This document shows positions 42,117 to 51,600 of a stretch of 64,000 nt of DNA, piece by piece. Below the pieces are notes generated by a model. That model did no database searches and was not told the DNA's origin. It saw only the letters and a list, made by a program, of their open reading frames with translations. Position 1 is the first letter of the stretch; each line of letters opens with the position of its first letter. Position numbers and translations under genes: made by a program. This DNA comes from Sipunculus nudus. Taxonomy: Eukaryota > Annelida > Sipuncula > Golfingiida > Sipunculidae. The stretch spans positions 54,914,159-54,978,158 of the forward strand of contig CM049313.1 in NCBI GenBank assembly GCA_026874595.1, written 5' to 3'.

Positions 42117-44078
42117 TCAAAACATATTTACAAAACGACACGCCACCCACCAGATGTATATCTTCACCACATCAGTGCGTTTGTTGGGTACCCTGCATGT
42201 CGGACAATGGACCTCCTCGCGGGACGTGGAACGGGACGTGGAACGGAACATGTTGTCGCGCAAGCGATTTATCAACGCTTGAAAGCCGTTTCTATTTTCA
42301 TTGTAGGAGAACACCGCCATTATACATCTGTGACAAAACATGTGTCCGCATTTTTTTAGGAAACAGTCCACGGTGTTCTCCAAACAAATTGGACACCGGA
42401 AGCGACTAAGCCTTTCCTGGGCATCCCTTTCATTACTTCGAAGCTGGGCAATCATGGTCTGAGCGTGTGCGAGCTGCTCCTCCACACTGGAAACGACAAC
42501 GCCTGGATCTGAAACGTTTGCCGAACCTCTGCAAGTAGAAACTGTCGCCGAACGGATTGATGTGTCAGGTGCTGCTGAAACTGTTTCCGCATTGCCACCC
42601 GTATATGGAGGAAACATCGCTGCTTCGGTGGCGCCCGTCCTGACGTGTCGAAGCTTTAACCTTTTGGGTGCAGGCAAAATGTTATCAGATCGGGTCTGAC
42701 CTCCCTGGGTTGATGTATCATGTTCCGATGGAGGCGCAGGGTCCACGGGAGGTCGACGTTCAGAAGTCAATGGATAAGAGGCGTCTGTGTCGTCAGCGAC
42801 ATTTTGGGGCGGGTTGGTTGCTGTTATGGAATTCATCAACTGCAATAATTCCCGACCTGCATCAAACGGGCTCTCAGTACGCGATTGTGACGAGGTCGAA
42901 GACGGGGCGGGTGATGACGGCCTTGTGGTATATCGCCTTTTTCTCCTGGGAAAGCGGCCATTCCAATTCATGTCAGGATGCAACGCTACGTTGCATTTAT
43001 GTGAACCGGTGATCCCTGAAACGCGACCTGGTTGATTAAAGTCCATCTCTGCCGGCAGGAAATCCCGGAGACACCTATCGGCATCTGTCTGCCTCGCCAC
43101 CTGGACGCAAAACCTCAGGAGTAACAGGCGTTTAAATGCTTTCCTCCGTGTTGTCTCCCCAGGGCGATAGATATGACCGAGCACGCGTCGGACGTCCTGT
43201 TTCTTATAGATGTCTTCGACTTCAGTTTTGCTCAAGGAGGCGTCTATCATACCGTGTTTTTTTAGTAATTTCATTAAAAGCCTAGTTAAACGTATACTTC
43301 CGACCAGGTCGGCCACCAAGCTGTCCCATTGTGTGGCATCAAACAGGGTGTATGCGATCCTGAACTCCGGCTCATACCAAACGTCTTTCTCGATATACGC
43401 TAAAACAGCCTCACGTACGCGTTGGTATTCACGTTCTATTGAAACCTCCCGCGCATCCAAACCTTCCTCACCCTCGTCCGCTTGGTCTGCATTTTCCGCC
43501 CCTCCTTCTTGCTGCGCATGCAGCTCAGGACGTGTTACGTCATTGTATCCGTCTCCCGGCATGAATTGTTCTTCTTCACACTGTGTAAACCGCATGATGT
43601 GTTCATCGTCATCAGACACCAACACGATCGGGTAGTAACGGTGCGGGACCACATTGTTGAAACAGTCTTGTAATATGCCGATTTCAAATACCTCGCTTAA
43701 CAGGGCACATGCGTTGGACATGCCTCTTTGGAAGAGCCTGTGGTATAGCTCCAATATGTTTACATTGAACAAAGAACAGTTCACGTATAAAGCAGTGGTA
43801 ATGGAGCGCGCTTCCGATTTTCCACTTTCCCTATACGACTGCACGTACTTGAGGTCATCCCTGTGTGGCAGCAGCGTAGGCAGATCTATCAGATTGACGT
43901 CTGTGGCTAAAGCGAGGAGATCAACACGGAGGCTCAGAGCATCTTCAACCTCCATGTAGTTCAGAAACAAGCCTCTGATGCTTAACGCTTCCGACTCGTT
44001 CCGCTGGCGTTCGGTGCCGATGTATATAACGTCCTCCTCTTCTATGGACGAACTGTCGGACTGTTCAGTCTGTTCCAT
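42117..44078 (-). CDS. RING finger protein, 653 aa, probable E3 ligase
   Basis: A C-terminal RING-HC (about 562-630) has CPIC, CGHMFCHRC and a long insert before CPTC. It is preceded by a coiled-coil-like helix (VEEQLAHAQTMIAQLRSNER). The N-terminal half has two helical regions (about 30-130 and 200-340) separated by an acidic linker. The middle is Pro/Ser-rich with basic KRRRY-like and PKRLKLRH stretches. The architecture recalls ICP0-class regulators (RING plus nuclear disordered region), except that the RING is C-terminal. The ATG at 44078 lies 4 nt behind a 3' splice site (TTATCTTTCAG/AGCG). The in-frame ATG at 44105 falls in the intron. Confidence 0.85.
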   Translation of the reverse strand: MEQTEQSDSSSIEEEDVIYIGTERQRNESEALSIRGLFLNYMEVEDALSLRVDLLALATDVNLIDLPTLLPHRDDLKYVQSYRESGKSEARSITTALYVNCSLFNVNILELYHRLFQRGMSNACALLSEVFEIGILQDCFNNVVPHRYYPIVLVSDDDEHIMRFTQCEEEQFMPGDGYNDVTRPELHAQQEGGAENADQADEGEEGLDAREVSIEREYQRVREAVLAYIEKDVWYEPEFRIAYTLFDATQWDSLVADLVGSIRLTRLLMKLLKKHGMIDASLSKTEVEDIYKKQDVRRVLGHIYRPGETTRRKAFKRLLLLRFCVQVARQTDADRCLRDFLPAEMDFNQPGRVSGITGSHKCNVALHPDMNWNGRFPRRKRRYTTRPSSPAPSSTSSQSRTESPFDAGRELLQLMNSITATNPPQNVADDTDASYPLTSERRPPVDPAPPSEHDTSTQGGQTRSDNILPAPKRLKLRHVRTGATEAAMFPPYTGGNAETVSAAPDTSIRSATVSTCRGSANVSDPGVVVSSVEEQLAHAQTMIAQLRSNERDAQERLSRFRCPICLENTVDCFLKKCGHMFCHRCIMAVFSYNENRNGFQALINRLRDNMFRSTSRSTSREEVHCPTCRVPNKRTDVVKIYIWWVACRFVNMF

Positions 44079-44450
44079 CGCTCTGAAAGATAAGGAAATA
44101 CACATGAGACGTGTTATGGCAAAAGAAGAGGGGGGGGGGTGTACATGGTATGTATGTGTGATGTTGCCTGTGATGACATAGCATCATACGTAAACAGAAG
44201 AGAACAGATGACAAGTCAATACAAACTAAGATAAAACATAATTACTGTTTCTTTACAACAGAAACACACCGACAGCGCTGCACGTATCTTAGAAGATATA
44301 TTTTGTACACAAACATGACTACATATCCTGATTAAAAACGTACATGCACTGCAAAAAAAAACCAGCATACCTGAACATTCGGCGATGGTTTCAGCCGGTG
44401 AGGGCGGCGGGGACCATCACTCCGACACTCGTTCTGGGTTCTTTTTGAGA

Positions 44451-44510
44451 GATGACAAGAAAGCCGGAGCATCTGCCCGCCCGCCCTCCGGCTCCAGCTT
44501 TCTTGTCATC
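44451..44510 (-). ncRNA. Pre-miRNA-like hairpin A
   Basis: Twenty-bp stem (44451-44470 with 44491-44510) with one non-Watson-Crick position and a 20-nt GC-rich loop. On the minus strand the odd position becomes a G-U pair. Lies in an unusually GC-rich 250-bp block. Confidence 0.5.
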
Positions 44511-44550
44511 TTTTAGACGTCTTGGATAATTGCTGCTTGCTTGGTGATCT

Positions 44551-44625
44551 GTGGTGATGGTGAAGAAACCCAAGGGCGTCTGCCAGCCCGCCGCCGGCCC
44601 TTTGGATTCCTTCAGCATCAACCAC
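44551..44625 (-). ncRNA. Pre-miRNA-like hairpin B
   Basis: About 27-bp imperfect stem from GTGGT/ACCAC to GGGC/GCCC with two bulges. Two of three mismatches become G-U pairs on the minus strand. The loop (GTCTGCCAGCCCGCCGCC) resembles that of hairpin A (ATCTGCCCGCCCGCC), so the two are probably a duplicated pair. Confidence 0.5.
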
Positions 44626-44962
44626 ATGTTAAAAGGATTGTCCATTTACACACACGTAAACAAAATAACATACCCTGTATCAAATATACAATGACCTTTA
44701 TTCTGATAACATAACAGATACACAAATCTGGTGTATACAATATATACAGAAAAAGCTATAAAATATGACATATACAAACATTTGAAATATTGAACGTTTC
44801 ATTGTACAGGAGATGAAACGTTTACCAATTTTTAATACGTTTTTGGTATTATCAACCCCAATTTTCAATTACAATTTTCCATGTTTTTACAAAGTTTATT
44901 TACATTTCAAACCCAATTTCAATTAAAGTTTACCACAGTTCATATTTTTTTTTTACACTTTA

Positions 44963-45196
44963 ACCCCAATTTTCAATCACCCCCCATAATTCCGGGCAAC
45001 GTTCTGTGAATTTACGTTTTTGGTGCAATATAGGTCTTTTCACATGCGGGGTGAAGATAAATTTACCAATGAAATCCCTCCCCAGTACACCCGACGCACT
45101 GGGGAATTTCCAGTCATATACAACATTCATATCCACGTTATTATAGAAACATTGCCCCAGTGCGTCCTCGAAGAGCATTTGTTGTTTTTTTTTTAT
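44963..45196 (-). pseudogene. Truncated copy of the retropepsin-like gene
   Basis: Matches the C-terminal half of the 45377-45829 protein (LFEDALGQCFYNNVDMN through ENWG) at about 85 percent identity. The half with the catalytic Asp is missing. The DNA similarity extends into the 3' flank, giving a tandem unit of about 417 bp. It has no acceptor or ATG of its own at the right place. Confidence 0.7.
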
Positions 45197-45376
45197 ACGG
45201 ATAAACTGTAATATATACATGTTACTCCTGTACAATATTTATATAGAGATGATATATACAATCAATTTGAAATGTTCAATTAAAGTTTACAAAGTTTTTA
45301 CAAAGTCTATTGACATTTCCAACCCAATGTTCAATTAAAGTTTACCACAGTTCATAAGTTTTTTTTTTTTTACACT

Positions 45377-45829
45377 TTAACCCCAATTTTCAATCACCCC
45401 CCACACGTCCGGGCAACGCTCTGTAAATTTCCTTTTCTGGTACAAGGCGGGTCTTTTTACATGAGGGGTGAAGATGAATTTCCCAATAAAATCCCGTCCC
45501 AGTACACCTGACGCACTGGGGAATTTCCAATCATGGACAATGTTCATGTCCACATTATTATAGAAACATTGCCCCAGTGCGTCCTCGAAGAGCACTTGTA
45601 CGTGTCTTTTTTTATATGGGTGTACTGCGGCCCCTCTGTGGGCACCCCCACAAGCTCTGCATGGCTCTCGCACTAATAGTGGTTTGTGCAGAATGTCGTC
45701 CCACATCGGGGTGTACCAGAAGTTCTGTGGTAGAAACACCTTCATGTCAACCATAGAGATTGGACTCTCTGTGTCCAGGATGAAATGCTTGCACCCGATG
45801 CCATCAACAGTTACGTTGTAGTATGTCAT
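45377..45829 (-). CDS. Retropepsin-like protein with DTE active-site variant, 150 aa
   Basis: The N-terminus (NVTVDG-xxxxKHFILDTES, Asp at residue 19) and C-terminal motif (GVLGRDFIGKF, residues about 108-118) match the two signatures of retroviral-type aspartic proteases: strand-'LLDTGA' and 'iLGRDfL'. The usual Gly after DT is replaced by Glu, which may abolish or alter catalysis. The length fits one retropepsin monomer plus a small insert with CRACGGAH. The ATG at 45829 lies 4 nt behind a 3' splice site (TTTCGTTTGTAG/AAAG). Possible domesticated retroelement protease. A partial duplicate lies downstream. Fold call is by motif only. Confidence 0.6.
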   Translation of the reverse strand: MTYYNVTVDGIGCKHFILDTESPISMVDMKVFLPQNFWYTPMWDDILHKPLLVREPCRACGGAHRGAAVHPYKKRHVQVLFEDALGQCFYNNVDMNIVHDWKFPSASGVLGRDFIGKFIFTPHVKRPALYQKRKFTERCPDVWGVIENWG

Positions 45830-45834
45830 CTTTC

Positions 45835-46508
45835 TACAAACGAAACACAAACTCTCATAAACAGATCATACAAATTCTCTCTCTCTCTCTCTCTATGTCT
45901 CATTTAAATAGGATAGAGAAGATATGCATGCCATGCATTAATTTTTTACTGACGTTAATCCCTGTTTATCACACGTATATACCATAACTGGAGGTTACCA
46001 CGAGCCAGTGGTAATTGGTTAATCACATAAACTGATTATGCAACAATATCAGATACATATATCAGATACATAATATAATCATACAAGCTTTTCTTTCACA
46101 TCAAAAAACATATCATTATTACGGCCCAGTACAGGGACGCAGACTAAAAACTACAATAATTAATTGTTGTCAGATGTGCGTTCCTTCGTCTGCCATTCCG
46201 TCTCGTTATCAGCCCATTTGTACCCGATCATTATATTCTGATTGAAAACATAAAACAACCACAAACCGTACACAAAGGTAAAAATGTCAAATGTGCATAC
46301 TTACATCAGCGGTGTCTGCGGGTCGATGTTTGTTGATGCAATCTCTGCTCTAGAAAAAACAAAACAATGACATATCTTCAATCAATTGTCCATCGTCACC
46401 TTTCCAAATATGGTTATAACACATGTTCATACAGTTGCTGCTCGTACCACATATGGTTCTTCATTTTACAAAATATATACACGCGGCACCTCCTATTCCA
46501 GAAAATGT
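45835..46508. other. Intergenic or intronic region
   Basis: AT-rich, with a CT dinucleotide run at 45876-45893. No ORF of interest. On the minus strand it would be intron between leader and the retropepsin-like ORF. Confidence 0.5.
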
Positions 46509-47162
46509 TTATTGTAAAGGGTTAACGCGTAATCTGGCGCGCTTCATCCCCCTTTCACCGAAATATTCTTTCGGAGGCCGTCGACATGTCACCCTCCTTC
46601 GTGCACTCATACCACCATCTGTATATGCCTCATAAACACCAAACTGCCAAGGTACTGTTGCACAAACACAGTTCCCCTGTTTGACAAGTCTGTTCACGTC
46701 CTTTGATTTGTCGGGCAAGTCTACACGGCACCACAGCTGCTGTATGATCTCGTGAGGCCGGGTCGGTCCCCAATACCTGGACACGTAAAGGGCACCTCTG
46801 TGCACCCAGCAAATCATGTCGGGCCACTCGGATATTGTCTTATATTGTTCGAGGTCGACGTCTCGGTGAAACGACGCGTGCAAACGCATATCTCTCGTTA
46901 TGACCTTGCACTTTGTGCACCTCAGCACGGGAGGCTCCTTGCACATGTCGCGTATGAATTCATCGCCGGTGCACTTAGCGTTGCACTTCCTGCAAAATTG
47001 AGTCGTCGAAGCTGTTTCTATCAACTCGTCTAATATTATGTCCGGCACGGTCAACCAAAATATCTGCGGGTTGTACCGCTCGCATAAGTATTCCTTTGTC
47101 ATTGTGTACAGTGGTTTAGGATTGTACACAGGGTTTATTTTTGTCTTTTCACTCAGCATCAT
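46509..47162 (-). CDS. Cys-rich putative zinc-binding protein, 217 aa
   Basis: Paralogue of the 17198-17815 protein. CRKCNAKC and CTKC pairs (about residues 57-64 and 82-85) are followed by HASFH, then SEWPDMICWV and YVSRYWGP, then GNCVCA. It has a longer basic C-terminus (SARRRVTCRRPP, RGMKRARLRV) absent from the paralogue, which might add nucleic-acid binding. ATGATG at 47162/47159 lies 4 nt behind a 3' splice site (CTCGTTTCAG/ACAA), as for other minus-strand cassette ORFs. Its paralogue instead has a TATA box, so the two copies are expressed by different strategies. Confidence 0.75.
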   Translation of the reverse strand: MMLSEKTKINPVYNPKPLYTMTKEYLCERYNPQIFWLTVPDIILDELIETASTTQFCRKCNAKCTGDEFIRDMCKEPPVLRCTKCKVITRDMRLHASFHRDVDLEQYKTISEWPDMICWVHRGALYVSRYWGPTRPHEIIQQLWCRVDLPDKSKDVNRLVKQGNCVCATVPWQFGVYEAYTDGGMSARRRVTCRRPPKEYFGERGMKRARLRVNPLQ

Positions 47163-47866
47163 TTGTCTGAAACGAGCGCAAAATCCACCTTTACTGTCAG
47201 CGCAACGCTAACTGTCCAAGCGAAATACATCTCCCCTTGTACTTGGAGAGAGTGTAAAATCATTTTAAAAAAAAAGGAGGGGGGGGGGCAGGACGCAACT
47301 AGACCGGAGATGCCTTGCACAAATGATGCATCTGATGCAGGTCCCACCTTATGATACATCAAAAACCGAAACGCAGTGTTTATCGTATCTGCTGTCTGTT
47401 TTTGTTATGTACATGGTACGAAAGATTGACATGCACACATATTGCCATGGGACATGCAGTAACTCCTAGAAACATAATTTGCACCGACTGTTACTGTTAC
47501 AAGTGTTGTATACCAGTCCCGTCACCGAGGCCGCCCCCCCCCCCCCCCTCATGACTGTAACATGTATTACAACAACAACTGAATACTGGTACATATACAA
47601 TTACATAAACAATCTAAAGCAACATGGACAAAGCAACATGAACATCAAACATATAATATTGTGCCTGTAGTACAGGAGCCATGAACGGGTGCTTCTATAA
47701 GAACATATGGTACATCCAATGCAGAATCACTGGTACCTAGCCAACATGCTAAACGTATTATCAATATCGAAAAAGACATAATATACATATATATATATCA
47801 TGTTGAATATACATTCCGGAAACACACTGTGTATCTACCAGATGCAGGTGATGGAGTCTGATAGAA
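47163..47866. other. Region without recognised gene
   Basis: Contains G10 (47279) and C15 (47534) runs and a TATATA tract at about 47785-47800. It ends at the CRE promoter. Confidence 0.6.
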
Positions 47867-47898
47867 TGACGTCACAGGCGGAATTATGTATATAAGGA
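47867..47898 (+). promoter_or_regulatory. CRE-TATA promoter of the hairpin RNA
   Basis: TGACGTCA at 47867-47874, 14 bp, TATATAAGGA from 47889. Followed by GCAACAGTGCAAT and a perfect GGTCTC-GTTG-GAGACC hairpin, both matched at the 30.2-kb promoter. Confidence 0.75.
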
Positions 47899-47924
47899 GA
47901 CGTTTGGCAACAGTGCAATTGGTC

Positions 47925-48725
47925 TCGTTGGAGACCAAACGGGCTAACGTGAGCAGCAGCAGCACTGAACGATACCATAACCAGAGCGAAAAACGGATAT
48001 GGACTTGGCAATATTTTGTCTGTGTCCTGTACTGGACGCCACATTTAGGTTCGTGGAATATATGAGAAGGTTTTTTTACGTAAATAAGTTTCCGTACCTG
48101 TACTGGTACGGACGTCTATATAAGGTGATCAAAACAGAGCGCTTTTGTTAGTGAGTGTACGTGTCCTGTACTGGACGCCACATTGGAGTTCACCATAAAC
48201 TGGAATTTCGTTTTTCAGATTTACTCGACCAAACATCAATTGTCGAATCTGTACCTGTACTGGTACGGACGCTTACAAAACAGGGGGAAAAATGACCGAG
48301 CGTTTCCGTCAGACTGTTAGTGTGTGTCCTGTACTGGACGACACATTGGGCCAACGCAGGAAGCTGGATTATCCTTTGTGGGATTCACCTAACGAGACAT
48401 TATACGTCGTTTTTCCGTGCCTGTACTGGGACAGACGATTTCAAAGTGGAAAAGCGCTCAGCACTTCCGTCTGTCTGTTAGTGTGCGAGTCCTGTACTGG
48501 ACGCCATCTACAGTTCGCACAAAAAATGGATTATCGTTTTCCGGATGTACACGACAAATACCTTAAGTGTTTTTGAATCCGTACCTGTACTGGTACGGAC
48601 GTCTCAGAATTGAAACAGAAAAAGCGGTTGGGTCGGTCCGTTAGTGTGTACCTGTACACTGGGTAAACCATTTACATGATGTCGGCGAAAACAATTTGGA
48701 ATAAAAATTAAAGATTGAATTACCT
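47925..48725 (+). ncRNA. Predicted structured polyadenylated RNA of about 800 nt with alternating UGUACU hairpins
   Basis: Between the CRE-TATA promoter and AATAAA (48700-48705, followed by GT-rich DNA) lie about nine hairpins. They alternate in two types: A, GTCC-TGTACT-GGAC (about 48024, 48163, 48327, 48489), and B, GTACC-TGTACT-GGTAC extended to 8 bp (about 48095, 48249, 48581; degenerate at 48417). A last diverged one lies at 48646. The unit is about 143-162 nt. The loop is invariant while stems differ by compensatory changes, and some outer pairs are G-U on the plus strand. Linkers are not conserved. Reading frames shift between units and are broken by stops, so coding is unlikely, although a 94-aa frame crosses the third and fourth units. 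Confidence 0.6.
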
Positions 48726-48879
48726 TTTGCAGTTTTGATTTCTTCTATCTTCTTCTGGAGTACAGTAGTGTTTGGGTATCTGTGTGGAAAATAACATAAA
48801 CTTGAAAAAACGTCTATTTCGGTTATTGGAAAGTCCACAAATATATACATCTGTACAGTAAGGCTCCCGCGGTTTCAGT

Positions 48880-49404
48880 TTAGAAGTTTGGTTTTCTAAA
48901 GAAACCGGCAGAATCAAAATAGTATAGTTCCATCTGCAATTTTAGAATGTTAGAGATCAGCATCAGGTTCAGGTCTCCTATTGAAGAATACCTGTCGCGG
49001 TGCCTGGCGTAGGCCCTCTTTCCGAACATCCTGTGCGTTTCGTACAACTGCAACGCGTGTCTGTATCTTTTGTATATTTCAGGTATATCGTCTGTGCTCA
49101 TTTTCTCAAAGAGTTTAACCATTATGAGAGCCAGGTGATACGCCGCATCGGACCGTTCTGTCGTGTGCCCCGTTTCCAAACACACTTTTCGTGCTCGTTC
49201 CAGCCCAATGGTGCATGTCCTCATCCAATAATCGATCTCATGGTGCATCATCGTGACATGCCGCACGAACCTCCTGTCCTTCGCGGCGAAAAAAGAGTTA
49301 TTATCATGTCGGTAATTCCATATGTGCCTCTGCAACTGTGCCATCCACGTTTGTATTTCTCCGCACGCCTTCTCCTCAAAGTGGTAAACTAATTCTGGCT
49401 CCAT
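48880..49404 (-). CDS. Helical family protein, 174 aa (minus cassette)
   Basis: All-helical. Shares with the next three minus-strand ORFs the pattern 'helix, DExxxxxxT-GLERARKVCLETG, AxxxALIMVKLFEKMSxDDIPEIYKRYRHALQLYExH, then SIGDLNLMLxxxxLxLxxELY'. No known family. The acceptor TTTGTATTACAG ends at 49424 on the minus strand, and the ATG is the first after it (20 nt). Similar size and architecture to the short helical ORFs of the plus cassette hints at a common origin, but I cannot show it by identity. Confidence 0.75.
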   Translation of the reverse strand: MEPELVYHFEEKACGEIQTWMAQLQRHIWNYRHDNNSFFAAKDRRFVRHVTMMHHEIDYWMRTCTIGLERARKVCLETGHTTERSDAAYHLALIMVKLFEKMSTDDIPEIYKRYRHALQLYETHRMFGKRAYARHRDRYSSIGDLNLMLISNILKLQMELYYFDSAGFFRKPNF

Positions 49405-50114
49405 TGGTTAGGATGACGGGTTTCTGTAATACAAACAAAGAAACAAGTGTCATCCAACCACAGTCGATCTGTCCATTTGTACATATTTAGTGCATCTTTG
49501 TCTTCATGTGTCTTCTGATGGGACGTTGCTGCTGCTGCTGCTGCAATAATACCCCCCTGTACTCATCTACGGCAGACAGTAGACGTCCATGTTTGCTGTT
49601 TCTGGTGTTTTCTCATGTATCATGTCCGCCCGCATCATCTTGTCCTCAGACTGGTTCCACCACCACTCAGTTGCTTTGCACATTTATCACATGAGATTCA
49701 AATACAGTCGTGAAAGTGTTGTTATGTTATCTGTACATTCTCCCATGTCTCAAACAATTACACGGGTTATCAAATGTAACACTCTGCATTATTCCTGTAA
49801 TTCACAAGTACGAATTGATGTAACCAAATGTTTTCAATTTGGCAAGATATATGGTATGCGAAGCCGTTATAGAATATACTGGTGTCACAAATGCAGAGGA
49901 GTTACAAAGCGACGGTGAGATTTAACGAATTCAGTTCAAATCCTACATCCGTTTCTGTACTGAAACAGAGCTCTTTTAAAAGCCAATCATATTCGTCTGT
50001 CTGTCCGTCCGTCCGTGCGTGTGTGTCCTGTACTGGACGCCACCTTTCGTGAACAGACTGAACATTTACACTGGGACACGTTGATGATGGGACCTACAGT
50101 GCGCGTATTCCGAC
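49405..50114. other. Intergenic region with a CTG repeat and two UGUACU hairpins
   Basis: A short GCTGCTGCTG run near 49527-49543. Hairpin GTTTC-TGTACT-GAAAC at about 49954-49969 and GTCC-TGTACT-GGAC at about 50024-50037 have the same loop as the 48-kb array with a third, different stem. Confidence 0.7.
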
Positions 50115-50660
50115 TTATTTAGACGAGCTGCTGTCCGCGTTTGTCACTTGTGTGTGCAAGCCATCGTTGTTAAACTGTCCCAGCTCGAAAGCCAAATTTT
50201 GCCTGTGTTTCCAAAGCAGAAACTGAAACGAGGCTATGGATTGCTTGTTCTGGTGGTGCCTCTTCTGCACAGGGCCTTTAAACCGACTGTGACTTTGGTA
50301 GTGCTGCACAACTCGCGTGTATGCGTCTGCCGTATGTTTGAGTGTTACGTCATAGGTATCCTTCAACCACTCTGTAAACAGTTTCGCCATCCGCACGGCA
50401 ATTAATGTCTGTTCCGTCTGGCACCGCTTTTGTAAACATATCTTTTTCGCTAACATAAGTCCTTTGAGAATCCGCGCGTTCCACCACCAGTCTTCGTCGA
50501 CCAGTGCTTTCAGAGTCAGCTGAAACACTCTGTCGCTGTCAACGAAAAATCTGTCTGGTGTGGACAGGAACGACTTAATACAGTCATTTAGCTCACGTGT
50601 TTTAGCTGGAATATCTACCAGCAATGCATGGTCAAATTCTTTTGACAGGTTTGAGTCCAT
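50115..50660 (-). CDS. Helical family protein, 181 aa (minus cassette)
   Basis: Starts MDSNLSKEFDHAL. Family features are SPxxF-like 'STPDRFFVDSDRVFQL', 'ILKGLMLAKKICLQK', 'VRMAKLFTEWLKDTYDVTLKH' and 'ASFQFLLWKHRQNLAFELGQF'. The ATG at 50660 is the first methionine; an upstream extension has none. The acceptor is less obvious than for its neighbours, the best candidate AG being at about 50686. Ser-rich C-terminal end. Function unknown. Confidence 0.75.
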   Translation of the reverse strand: MDSNLSKEFDHALLVDIPAKTRELNDCIKSFLSTPDRFFVDSDRVFQLTLKALVDEDWWWNARILKGLMLAKKICLQKRCQTEQTLIAVRMAKLFTEWLKDTYDVTLKHTADAYTRVVQHYQSHSRFKGPVQKRHHQNKQSIASFQFLLWKHRQNLAFELGQFNNDGLHTQVTNADSSSSK

Positions 50661-51093
50661 GTTGGACAGCAAACGAGCAGAAAGGACTATTTTATTGTGT
50701 CGGTCTGTATGTTTACGTTACAAATACTTATCAACCGCATAAAGGGAGGACAGGTCTTAAACATATCTCCAGTGTTTGTACACCACGCATAACCTTTCCA
50801 GTCATCTTGACATGCATCACCTCTCTCTTTTTCTGTGTGTTAACAGACACGATAAAGCAGTTATTATGTTACTAAAATATGTTTTATTCCTGGTATACTT
50901 ACAAAATACAATCACCACCCCTATATTGGGAGGTAAAAAAGAATACCAAAAGAATACCAATGACATATATACATAAACGTGTGTTTTCTTACACGACCTC
51001 TACAAGTGAGGATTTGCAATGTGTTACACATCCGATATATCTAAATATGGAAAAGTCAAGAAGAAAAGTCTTTGATACTTTGACCGATAACAT

Positions 51094-51600
51094 TTATACA
51101 GTTTGTATCTTCTTCACAGCACGTTTCTTGCATAATTGTACATAATTTTGCATGTCCTCTATTAGCACACGTATCTCGAGAAATGAAAACGACCGGGCGA
51201 GGTGGCGACTGTGGACGGCCGGTGTCACATTAGGGCGATACTCCTCTACGATATTCTTGTAGAGTTCCTCACAACGGAGGACAATATCATAGATGTCCTC
51301 CGTTAGGCGCATCACCTTATCCATGAGGACTGCGATGCGCGTGGCTTCAGTGATATTCGCATACGAATTAATATATTGGTAAAGTTTTGTTCCAGTATTG
51401 GCCGTGAAGCGATCATGTACATCGAGGAGAGGTGTTAAACATTTATCAAATTCGTCCCCGTCCCTTGGTTCTTTCAAATACGTATCAGGCGACGTTTGTA
51501 ACTTTTTTATGACATTCAGTATGGCCTCTCCTTGTTTCGGCACAGCAACTATGGCTGCATCCAGTTCACATTCAAACTTCTCGTTCATCATCATTATCAT
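51094..51600 (-). CDS. Helical family protein, 168 aa (minus cassette)
   Basis: ATG-ATA-ATG-ATG-ATG start (MIMMMNEKFE) 9 nt behind a 3' splice site (CTTGTGACTTACAG/GGAATC). The 27 bp covering that acceptor (51607-51633) are identical to those before the next gene at 52333-52359. The helical bundle pattern ends LARSFSFLEIRVLIEDMQNY. Closest relative is the 163-aa neighbour (MMMNE, Q-GxAIL, SPxTY, LMxxVxRLxExIYDIVLRC). Role unknown. Confidence 0.75.
   Translation of the reverse strand: MIMMMNEKFECELDAAIVAVPKQGEAILNVIKKLQTSPDTYLKEPRDGDEFDKCLTPLLDVHDRFTANTGTKLYQYINSYANITEATRIAVLMDKVMRLTEDIYDIVLRCEELYKNIVEEYRPNVTPAVHSRHLARSFSFLEIRVLIEDMQNYVQLCKKRAVKKIQTV

Noticed and set aside
44391-44645. Minus-strand 84-aa ORF over the GC-rich hairpin block
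   Set aside because: The sequence is dominated by two inverted repeats, and the frame stops just before a donor-like site. RNA structure explains it better.
47999-48151. 50-aa ORF in the first hairpin unit
   Set aside because: Its tyrosine-rich reading of the hairpins (LYWYGR) recurs in unit 2 only in another frame without an ATG. Likely a by-product of the repeated RNA motif.
48292-48576. 94-aa plus-strand ORF crossing two hairpin units
   Set aside because: Equivalent hairpins lie in different frames in the other units and frames are broken by stops. Conservation follows stem pairing, not codons.
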